This document shows positions 48,015-60,000 of a DNA stretch of 64,000 nucleotides, piece by piece. The stretch's first letter is position 1. Every line of letters begins with the position of its first letter. Source of the DNA: Parietaria judaica. Lineage: Eukaryota; Streptophyta; Magnoliopsida; Rosales; Urticaceae. Where the stretch lies: NCBI GenBank assembly GCA_954871525.1, contig OX940869.1, positions 12,919,001-12,983,000 of the forward strand. The letters run 5' to 3'. The notes under the pieces are model-generated. The model saw only the letters and a program-made list of their open reading frames with translations. It was not told where the DNA came from and searched no databases. A program made the translations under genes and the position numbers.

Positions 48015-51000
48015 CTGAAATTACGTTCAAGATTATGATCAAATATCATCAATTATATATATATATATATATATTTAAGAATAAATCTATATTTGTAGGG
48101 CTGCAACTGGTCGGTTAACCTGTTTATTTTTTATTATTTGGTATCCTTAACCTAATTCCGGTTAGTCATCTTTTAATAACCTTAATTGTTTTTAAAACCG
48201 GTTAACCTAATTTCCGGTTATCAAAATCCGATTAACCTGTTTAATAACTTTAACTTGTTTTTTTTTTATATAGCATTTAACAGAGTTTATCTCTACGATA
48301 AAATATGTCGGTCCAAAATAAATCGCAATAAAACAACCGAGTCTAAAAAGAAATATACCGGTCTAAAACATAAATCCAAAAAGTACAACAATTATAAATA
48401 AAAAAAATATTCAGTTCAACAACTCGAAGAGACTTTGACTGAAAGAGAGAAAAACATACTTAATTTAATTTTAAAATATTTAAATAAATAAATAAATATC
48501 AAAACCAGTTATAAAAACCAGTTACAAAAATAACCGGTTTTGAAAAGAAAAAAAAACCTGTAACCTTATTCTGTTTGAAACCGGATACGGTTAACCTTAA
48601 CCTGTTTTTAAAAGAATTCGGTTACGGTTATTTTAAACCAGATAATTTTCGGTTACCGGTTATTTTGCACACCCCTAAATGTTTGGGAATAGTGAATTTG
48701 TATGGTGCAACGCAACCACAAAATATCATTTTGGTGTAAATTTTTGCACCATTTTGGTGGTGATACTAATCTTATTAATAAAATAACAAAGGAAATAAAT
48801 ATAAATGATAAAGTGAACAGATATTAAATGATTAAATATGAACAAGTATTAGTTAGTGAACAGTATTTGATGTAGTTTTTAGTGTTGTGATTGGAATAGT
48901 ATAATACTAAATAGTGTTTGCTATTAAAATTTTAATTAAAATAGTTAAATTCTATTACTAAATTTTATGGTTGAGATGCTCTTATTATATGAAAGTTGAT
49001 ATATGAAGAACCAATTTCTATTCGATTGGTGATTGGTTATTTTGTGAACTACAGTTGTAACTAGTTCATCAGCCTTTATATGTTCTAGTTACAGCCACAG
49101 CCGTGACCACAGTTGTGCATGTGCAGAAACTTGCGATCAAAGAAGGTTAAGGATTTATTCGTATATTATTCTGGATTGATTTATTTTCATATCTTATTTG
49201 ACCTCTTTGGATTCGCACGAAAGTCTCCCTTCGGTTACGCATAAGTTGCATGGATTGTGGAACTACCTTTTAGCAATCGCATAATCTTAGGAGACTACTA
49301 GGGTTGATATAAATATGAAGAATGCGCCTCAGTTCATCTTCAACCCTTCCCAGAGAATAACCTTGCGCTCAGTTTCATCAAGGTTATCAGCTTTCACAGT
49401 ACGGTGTTTATATCATCGATCATCCTACCTCGGGAGAGGCGTCGACTGCGTTATTGAGAACCAGACTGAAGGAGCCAGTCTAACGTCGACACATAGCAAG
49501 GGGAGTCCGACTTCCAAGAAGGAAGTGACCGCCGTCACAAGTCGGGACTCCATCACCGTTTCAAGACCAAGTTGTTCTATCAGCTATAGCTTCAGGGGGA
49601 GCCCTTTTCTTTTAGCTATTTTACTATCATTTGTAATTGGTGCTTGTAAACAATATTGGTGATTAATCTGGGTGAGTGCCCCGCAGAAGTAGATAGGTAT
49701 CGAACTGCGTTACCAAAACATCGTGTGTGTTCTTTATAGCTTTCACGTTGTGTTTGGTATTCGTATTCGTATTCGTAACCTTCATATAATCGGTAATCTG
49801 ACTTTACAATTGGTATCAGAGCTAGGCCACTGAAGAAATCTATCTTTGACTGCAAAGACAGTGGTAATCGTAGTCAGATACCTCCATCAACATGGCCTCC
49901 CGCGATTCCGCTTCTTCGGCAAGACCACCGCTGCTTGATGGAACAAACTACAATTTCTGGAAGATGCGCATGAAAGCCTTCATCCAGTCTCTTGATGCTC
50001 AAGCCTGGATCATTCTTAAGGAAAGATGGACTGAACCTGTAAAACATAATGAAGCAAATGAGTCTATTCCTAAGCCCTTGAACGAATGGACTACTGAAGA
50101 CCACTCTGCCTCAACCGCAAATTCTAAGGCCCTGAATGCTATTTTCTCATGTGTGGACGAGCATCAGTTCACTCTCATCTGTGTTCATGAAACTGCTAAA
50201 GAGGCATGGGATGCTCTGGAAAATCTTCATGAAGGAACCTTGGCTGTTCGTGAATCAAAACTGCAGATTCTCACTTCAAGATTTGAAAATCTCAGGACGG
50301 CTGAAGATTCAACTATAGCTGAATTTTACGAGCAACTCAAACAGATCTCCAATCAAGCCCATCAATTGGGAAAACCCTACACAGAACTCGAGCTCGTCAG
50401 AAAGACCCTTCGATCTCTCGCCAAAAGATTTTGACCGAAGATTGCAGCCATTGAGGAAGCTAAAGACGTAAAGACTATCAAGCTAGATCAACTCATTGGC
50501 TCCCTTCAAACCTATGAGATGAACTTGACTGACGAGGAAAAAGGTGCAGCAGGAGGAGTTGCTTTCAAAAGCTCAACTGAAGATCTCTCCAGGAGCTCAT
50601 CAATTGGAACCTTATCGTCTCAACCTAAAGAAAGTGTAGATGACCTTGCACTGCTTACCAAAAACTTTGGTAGGATGCTGAAAAAATTCCAAAAACGTCC
50701 CCCCTACAAGAAGGGAAGTAGCTCTAATCCTAACCACAACGCTGAAAATTTTCGCAATAATCCTGACAAGACTGCAGGTGGAGATCGCTCAACACCACGA
50801 GGGATTAAGTGCAGAGAATGTGAAGGATATGGTCATATTCAAGCTGAATGCTACAACACATCCAATCGTGAGAAGAAGTGCCAAGAATGTGGTGGATATG
50901 GACATGTTCAATCTCAGTGTGCCAACATTAAGAAAAAACAACGCTCCAAGTCATACAACTCCACGTTATCTGATGACGACTCTGAGGATGAAGAACATGA

Positions 51001-54000
51001 AGGAGGAGTAGTGAGTCACTATGTTGCGTTTACAGCAAGTCTTTCTCCTCTTGAAGACGTACCGGCTAGGAATGTGGATCTTTCTATAACCATTCAAAAT
51101 GACGATGCTGATGATGATGAAGCTATAGCTGCCATCCTTGATGAACAATATCAAACTCTCATGGAGAAATCTCAAGAGATCAGTGAACTGAACAATAGTC
51201 TGATTAAAGCTAACCATCTTCTCAGGTGTGAAAAGGAGATCCTTGTTTTAGAGGTAAACAATCTTCATCAACTTAGCGAAACTCAAGCTGAACAGATTAC
51301 TCAGTACAAACAGTCACTGGCTACTGCTACATCTAAACTGACAGAACAAGACCAGAAAATTTCCGAACTTACCTCTGCCGTGAAGAAGTTTAATTCTGGG
51401 AAGTCCAAGCTAGATGGAATTCTTCATGAAAGTCAATAGTCAGGAAATCGATCTGGCTTGGGATTCTCAAAATCAGCAAGTGTTACCTCTGCCCCAAGTA
51501 CAATCTTTGTCAAAGCTGGAGCTCAATGCAGTATCTCAAAGACAGCTCAGCCAAGTCTCAAGAGCAACTCTCGTCATTCAATGTCAAGAGCCGTGTCCTC
51601 TTTGACTAATTTCAACATGAAACACAGTCCTCTTATTACTACACGTATCAAGACTTCCACTCCTCTCAAGGAATTCAGTTGTGAGTTCTGTTTGTCTCGT
51701 GGCCATAATGACGCTCAATGCATGAAGCTCTTCAAATGTCTGATGGAAGGAAGAAACTCTCAAGCTATATCCAAAGTTGCATCTCCTCTTCTCAAATCAA
51801 GATCAAAGTGGACCCCTATTTTCAGAAGGATGCGGGTCCCCAAACGCAGTTTCACGTGCCTCATGGCTCACAAATTGTTCAGATCTCCTCTTGATGATGC
51901 TTGGTACTTCGACAATGGATGCTCAAGACACATGACTGGACACAGACACTTACTTAAGAACTATCGAGAATGTCGAGATGGAAATGTCACTTTTGGAGAT
52001 GGACAACGCAGTCTTATTCTTGGAAAAGGAGATCTTGACTCCAGTGGATTAAAAGAAGTGAAAGATGTCTTGTTACTGGAATCTTTAAAGGCAAACCTTC
52101 TGAGTGTGAGTCACTTATGTGATGATGGTAATGATGTTCTCTTTACTGTGGATGACTGCTCAGTGATTGATGTTAAAAGTAGAGATATAGTTATGAAAGG
52201 CTTCAGATCTTCAGATAATTGCTACATTCTCACAAAGGACATCACCTGTCTTCGATCTATGCTGGATACCTGGACTAAGTGGCATGCCAAACTTGGCCAC
52301 ATAAATGGTCGTCAGATGTTTAATCTTGCTAAATTAGAAGCTGTCAGAGGTCTTCCTGTTCTTCACAAGCAACATGACCACGTGTGTGGACCGTGTCAAC
52401 TAGGCAAACAACCCAAGTCATCTCACAAAGCTGTCCAGAATGTCACAACCAGCCGTATTCTTGAACTTCTCCACATGGATCTAATAGGTCCCACTCGGAT
52501 CACTAGCACTGGTGGAAAAAGATACATCTTCGTATGTGTTGATGACTTCTCTAGATACACATGGGTCAGATTTCTAACTGACAAATCAGAGACTTTTAGT
52601 GTTTTCCAAACTCTGTGTATCAGGGTTCAAGCTGAAAAGGGAGAATCTATCAGAAAAATCATCAGAATCAGGAGTGATCATGGGAAGGAATTCGAGAATA
52701 AGTCCTTTTCAGATTTCTGTGAGGCCCAAGGAATTCTCCACGAGTTTTCAGCTCCCATAACTCCTCAGCAGAACGGAATTGTTGAAAGGAAGAATAGAAC
52801 ACTACAAGAGATGGCTAGAGTCATGATGAATGCCAAAGATCTGAATCCCAAGTGGTGGGCTGAAGCTGTAAACACAGCTTGTCATACTATAAACAGAGTA
52901 TATTTTCGGCCAAAGACTGAACAGACTCCTTATGAAATCTGGAATGGGAAGAAACCTGATATCTCATACTTTCACATATTTGGAAGCAAATGCTACATTC
53001 TCAATGATCGAACTCCTGTTACAAAGTTCAAAGCCAAAAGTGATGAGGGCACGTTTCTTGGATACTCACCCAACAGTCGAGCATACCGAGTCTACAATAA
53101 GAGAACTCGAGTTATCATAGAATCTATAAATGTCAAGGTTGACGACAGCATTGAAGAAACTCAGGTTCAAGGATTGAATAACTCCTCTACAACTTTATCT
53201 ACTGAAGATCATGCCATGGCAACTCCAGTCACAACCACAGCTCGTGACGAAACAGCTCATCCAAATACGGTAACAACTCAAGCTCCACTTTCAACTGCAG
53301 TCTCTGATGCGTGTACTACCCATCAGGACTTAAATAGTAGTGAGTCAGAATCAGAAGAGACCACCAACAACAACACCACGAGACGTACTTCCAGAATCTA
53401 CAAAAATCATCCTCAAGATCTGATCATTGGAGATGCTTCTGAACATAGAAGAACCAGGAACAAGGAAAGACCTAATTATCGTGATTTGGCCGGTCTATCA
53501 TGTTTCACCTCTAAACTAGAGCCAAAGAATGTGACTGCAGCTCTAACCGACGAATACTGGATCAACGCCATACAGGAAGAACTCAATCAATTCCAAAGAA
53601 ATGACGTCTGGACAATAGTGGAACGACCAAGTGGTGTAAATGTCATTGGAACAAAATGGATATTCAAGAACAAGACCGATGCTGATGGCAATGTAGTAAA
53701 AAACAAAGCTCGTCTTGTTGCTCAAGGATACACCCAGGTTGAAGGTGTGGATTTCGATGAAACCTTTGCGCCTGTGGCTCGCCTTGAATCCATTCGACTT
53801 CTTCTTGCTAATATCGTGCAGTCTCAACTTCCAAGTTCATCAAATGGATGTCAAGAGTGCCTTTCTCAATGGAGTCATAAATGAAGAAGTTTTTGTTGCA
53901 CAACCGCATGGCTTTGAAAATCCTTATTTACCTCACTATGTCTACCGATTGAAGAAAGCTCTCTACGGGCTCAAACAAGCACCTCGTGCCTGGTATGATC

Positions 54001-57000
54001 GCCTCACTACTCATTTAATTCAATCTGGTTATGTTCGAGGTGGTGCTGACAAAACTCTTTTCATTCTCCGTAACAACTCTCACACAATGCTTGCTCAAAT
54101 CTATGTTGATGACATTGTCTTTGGTTCTACTTCTGAGCACATGATCAAAGAGTTCGTCAAAATGATGGAAAATGAGTTTGAGATGAGTATGGTAGGAAAC
54201 CTCTCGGTGTTTCTTGGACTTCAAATTACGCAACTTGATGAAGGAATGTTTATCTCTCAAGCAAAATATGCCAAGGCTCTCTGCAAAAAATTTGGTATTG
54301 AGAAGACTCGCAATGTTCGAACACCTATGGGAGCTACTGAAAAATTATCCAAAGATGAAGACGGAACTCCAGTCGATCAAAAACTCTACAGGAGTATGAT
54401 TGGCAGCCTTCTGTATCTCAAGGCTAGCAGACCTGACATTTGTCAAAGTGTTGGAGTCTGTGCTCGTTACCAAGCCAACCCAATGGAATCTCATCTGACT
54501 GCGGTCAAAAGAGTTATCAGGTACATTTCAAGTACTATTGAGTATGGTTTATGGTATTCAAAGGATTCCTCTACATGTCTTCTAGGATACAGTGATGCTG
54601 ACTGGGCAGGAAGTGCTGATGATCGAAAAAGTACCTTCGGCGGATGTTTCTATATTGGTGTAAATCTAGTTACTTGGTTCAGCAAAAAGCAGAACTCTAT
54701 AGCTCTCTCTACAGCTGAAGCTGAGTATATAGCTGCAAGTAGTGGATGAACTCAACTTCTATGGATGAAACAGATGCTAAAGGATTATGGGATAAGTCAA
54801 CAGAGCCTCACTCTTCTATGTGATAACCAAAGTGCAATTTGTATTTCCAAGAACCCAGTTCAACATTCTCGCACAAAGCATATTGACATACGTCATCACT
54901 TTATTCGTGAACTGGTAGAAGAGAAAACTATAGCTCTGGAACATGTGGCTACAGCTCTACAACTGGCAGACATATTCACAAAGCCATTGGACTCAACTCG
55001 CTTTGAAAATCTTCGGAGCAAGTTGGGTATTTGCCGCAAATGAGGGAGAATAAATCAAGTCAGTTATCTTCGTATTTTATTTAAGCAAGTAGATTTTTCA
55101 ACATATGAGTTTTAATTTGCTGAGTTCATATTTGAATAACTATGAGCTTTTTATTTGAAAAAGATAACTGACTTGCTTCATGGGTTTATAAAAGTCCCTA
55201 AACTCATGCTAATTCGGGTACATGAGGTGGAATTAGTCTTCAAGATTGACTTCGATTAGTTACAAGTGACACATGTCACCTCTATGAGATTCCAACGTTC
55301 ACCTCATGCAGATCAAGATTGAGGCTGTTCATTTTCCTAAAATTTTTGAACTTCCCTCTTTCTCTCTCTCTTCGTGATTTGTTTTGGTTATTCCCTCTCC
55401 GAATGGACTCAAATCAAAACTCATCCCACTCCTCGAGCTCTTCTTCTTCCTCGTCTTCACTTCCTGCTCATCCCATTCGCCTGGAATATCTGAAGAAGCT
55501 TCAACGGCGACAACGATCAGGCCGACCTCCGTGGGCTCCTTACAGTCACTCGGGGTTTCGCTACCAAGGGAAACTTCTTTCAGTCAAGCCCTCGACCTAC
55601 ATTCGCGAGCGCCAGAGACTTCTCTCTAAGGGTGCAAAGGAGATCCCTATTCACTCCAGCTCAGACGACACAACCCTTCTCACGAGTCCAGAATCTTCGA
55701 CTCCCATGGGTGATTCAGAGGGGATATCATTCAAGACTCCTCAAGAGAGTCCTGATGTTGACAACTCGCCAGCTGAGGTATCTTCTAAGGCTCCACATGC
55801 TTCTCCTTCTTAGGCCGTGGACCCCCAAGAGCACAGTGCATTTCCTCCACCTCAAGTGATTCCTGAGCCTAGTGCTCCTCTCGAAATTCCTCCGGCTCCA
55901 GTTCCCACACCAACCACGGTGAAAGAGCCTGTTGATCCTCAATATCAACAATCTGACGACTCTTTTGATCCGTTATTCAACCATCACCAAGGAGCTACAA
56001 CTTCATTTGAAGACACTCATCAGGAGGAACACAAGTCGGTTGATCCATTCCCTTCAACTAAGAAGAGGAATCTATCTCCTCCACCATTTCAGAGAAATCT
56101 GAGGACAAGAAGACAGGGGGAGAAAGCTCTCCACGATAAGGCCTCACAGGGGTCTCCTTCAGTGGTTCATGTGTCATCGTCCCAGGAGACAGCCTCTCCA
56201 TCATCAGCTGCAGTTCCCCCTTCCCCTCTATTTGTTTCAAAATCAAAGCCAGGCTCCTCAGTCAAGAAGTCTGTCTCGAAAGGGAAAAAGGCATCGGTCA
56301 AGTCCTCCAAGAAAACTGCCGCTGCTTCCTCTTCAAAGCCAACCTCAGCTACAGCTGCAGTGGAGCATGGGACTACAGCTCCGTCTAACGTCCAAGACTC
56401 TTCTGTTCCTTCTTCAGGCATGAATCCGGTCTCCCATGTGGATCCCTCGAGTGCCCTCTCTGATGCCTTCTTCAACTCCTCAAGTGCCAAGAGATGGAAA
56501 GAGCTTGGTTCCAAGAGCTTTACTTACGAAGGATTCTTCACGGAGGATTTCTTTAACAAAAAGAACTTGCGCGGGTTCTTGGCTGATCGGGGGCTTCTTC
56601 AGTTAGCTACAACTCCTCAAAAGGTCTATGACACTCTGGTCCGTGAGTTCTACTGCAACCTGGAAGATGACTTCGATGTGGAATCTTCTGCTTGGTTCAA
56701 CCAGGTTTACGTCCGGAGGAACATCTGCAGCTTCTCCACTGCTGTCATCAGAAGTCATTTTGATCTCCCTGTGCATCCGGTCTACATCGATATTGACACT
56801 GATGATCGCCTCCAGGATCTCAATCTCATTACCACTGTTCTCACTTTTGGAGGTCTTCGTTCTTGGGAAGGTTCTTTCTTCTCCTCCTCCAAGCTGACTA
56901 AGAGGAACTTCTGCCTCTACAATTTTGTCACCCAGAATTTGCTGCCTTCTTCAAACAATATACGGGTGTACAAGAGGGTTGCCGTTCTCATGTATGCTAT

Positions 57001-60000
57001 TCGTGAGAATCTGCCAGTGGACTTTCCCGGGTTAATCATGGAGAACATTTTGCAAGCTACTGCTCCTAACAGAGATCCAAATCTGCGTCTGCCTCATCCC
57101 GCTCTTATCAGCTCCATCCTTGAGAGTCAACTCGGGAAATTCCCATCAACTGAGCCCTCTCACGCAACTCATGCAATCACGTTCCAACGGGCGGAGGCGA
57201 AATGGGAGGACCTTATTGGAGGTTATGACGAGAACACACCAATACCGGGGTTTGCTCCTACAGCTCCATATTCTGGAAAATCTCCAGCTGCAGCTGCAGC
57301 TACTTCCTCTGCGAAGCTACCTGTTCCTCCCAAAGGACCTTCATTGGAAAATTTATGCGCTTCATTCTCTCCTCCTCCGAACTCCTCGGTTCATGCATCT
57401 TCTCTGAATCTTGAGGAAGAGTTTTCTATGGACAACCTCTCGGCAGAACTTCATTCCATGTTTCATTGCATGGGAATTCTCCAAGCCACTCAACTCTCAA
57501 GCACTCATCAGACGAATGTGCTCCTTCAACGGTTCAGTACTCTGCAGAAGTATATGGCCAAGGCGCCTCGGGCCTCCAATTCTTCTCAAGCTCGTCCCAC
57601 AGAAACTGTAGCTGCAACTGCATCTTCTGTGCCTCAGGAGGTCATTCCTTCCAAGGCCAATCAGGGCGCGGAACCTGACCTCTCTCAAGCCCCTCAGTAG
57701 CATCCCTTTGTCATTTTATGATCAATAGGGGGAGAAATAGTGTGTGTTTTGTATTTTGCATTTTATTTGCTTCTAGCTGTAGAGACAATCATTATTTTTC
57801 TTTTGTCAAGACTATCTTTGAACAACAGTTTGGGCCGCATTTTGGCAACTGTTCTGTGATGTAATAGCTAGGTGACTTCTTCTTCATCATGCCAGAGACG
57901 TAGCCATTATCCCTCAAGACTATTCTCAGAAGTTCATTCAGTAAATCACCTACTAGTCTCGCAGTATCACACACATGGGCTAGGTCAGTATTATCATGTT
58001 TCTGCACATTTATAATCCTGATGATTGTTGAATAGGATTGTTTCCAAAATGCCAAAGGGGGAGATTGAAGAACCAATTTCTATTCGATTGGTGATTGGCT
58101 ATTTTGTGAACTACAGTTGTAACTAGTTCATCAGCCTTTATATGTTATAGTTACAGCCACAGCCGTGACCACAGTTGTGCATGTGCAGAAACTTGCGATC
58201 AAAGAAGGTTAAGGATTTATTCGTATATTATTCTGGATTGATTTATTTTCATATCTTATTTGACCTCTTTGGATTCGCACGAAAGTCTCCCTTCGGTTAC
58301 GCATAAGTTGCATGGATTATGGTACTACCTCTTAGCAATCGCATAATCTTAGGAGACTACTAGGGTTGATATAAATATGAAGAATGCGCCTCAGTTCATC
58401 TTCAACCCTTCCCAGAGAATAACCTTGCGCTCAGTTTCATCAAGGTTATCAGCTTTCACAGTACGGTGTTTATATCATCGATCATCCTACCTCGGGAGAG
58501 GCGTCGACTGCGTTATTGAGAACCAGACTGAAGGAGCTAGTCTAACGTCGACACATAGCAAGGGGATCTTGCTGAGTCCGACTTCCAAGAAGGAAGTGAC
58601 CGCCGTCACAAGTCGGGACTCCATCACCGTTTAAAGACCAAGCTGTTCTATCAGCTATAACTTCAGGGGGGGCCCTTTTCTTTTAGCTATTTTACTATCA
58701 TTTGTAATTGGTGCTTGTAAATTGGTGATCAATCTGGGTGAGTGCCCCGCAGAAGTAGATAGGTATCGAACTGCGTTACCAAAACATCGCGTGTGTTCTT
58801 TATAGCTTTCACGTTGTGTTTGATATTCGTATTCGTATTCGTAACCTTCATATAATCGGTAATCTGACTTTACAATATAGTTTTGAGATTCTTGTTTTTT
58901 TAGGAGAAAAAAGTTTTTATAATTTGTTGAGCCGAAAGTAAATTAGTAAAAAATGAGACTATATAATTAAGTGGTAAATCAAAGTATCAAACCAAATAAC
59001 AAAACACATAGATTAAAAAAATTAAAATCCAATAACTAAAATGAGAGACAACACGATACTCGGACTCGGCGCAAAATCGTTAGATTAAAAAAATTAAAAT
59101 CCAATAACTAAAATGAGAGACAACACGATACTCGGACTCGGCGCAAAATCGTTTTCGAAAGTGTTAAAGGGTTTAAGTCCCTAATAATCCTTTTTAGTGT
59201 TAATCCTAATAATTTATCAATGTAACCTCAAAATCTTATTAAAATTATATATATATAAAAAAAAAATCTTACTTTCTCCAAAAATTCCTAACCAAAATCC
59301 CAATTCACAATCCAAATTCGAAGACGTGGACGGACCCTCTTAATTCTTAACTCTATCAAAAAAAGTAAAGTCACTAAAAAGAGAAAGGACAAATGACATC
59401 ACTAGATGATAGATCATCCAAACCAAGTACGGTTAGGCAAATATAATTACGTGATAAAGATGTTGTTATAGTTAGATAATGAGTAATAAAAACGTGGTAA
59501 AATCGCACATTGATTTAATAATAAATTCAGTTTTTTTTTTTTTTTTTTAGAAATGTGTGCCTTATTGCTTCACGAGTCATCTTCGACGCTTCGCTGCTAG
59601 GTTATTATAAGCAAGTTGGTGGGTCTAGGTGTCATGCAAATGATAAGCTTTTTATTCCAAGTTGTCAAAGTCAATGGTCCACCAAAACTTCACTATATAT
59701 ATAGTAGTATATATTATAATATAATGGATTCTTCTCTTTTTATTCCATTATTAGGTTTCGTCGTCTTCTTCGTATTATCTTCTTCGTTTCAATCGTAAGA
59801 AAATTCAATTATATATATGGTGCATCTTATTACTTGAGGAAAAATGTTAATCATGGCTCTCACTCTCCTTTACTAAATAGAGATAGAGAAACTCACATTT
59901 TATATTTTTTATATACTTTTAAAAGTTATAACTTTACATTTAATTCTTTATAACATTAATTTATAATAAAAATTGAGGGATTAAAAAAATAGTGATATGT

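Larger units (their letters stand above)
49005..58874 (+). mobile_element. SIRE-type Copia retrotransposon with extra 3' ORF, inside GH3 intron 3
   Basis: A 9,870-bp element with LTRs TGAAGAACC...CTTTACA and perfect TSD atata (49000-49004 and 58875-58879). Next come PBS tggtatcagagc (49811), gag-pol in one frame (49892-55043, broken), an additional 766-codon frame (55403-57700) and PPT aaagggggaga (58053-58063). Long LTRs, an extra ORF after RNase H and several purine-rich tracts (55042, 57726, 58053) are Sirevirus (SIRE/Maximus) traits; the gag start RPPLLDGTNYNFWKMRM also fits. About 13 substitutions and two indels separate the LTRs by eye (1.6%). Confidence 0.95.

Noticed and set aside
47441..48052. 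203-codon minus ORF and 175-codon plus ORF over GH3 exon 4
   Set aside because: Other-frame shadows of the GC-rich exon; only the frame ending STAYR matches GH3.
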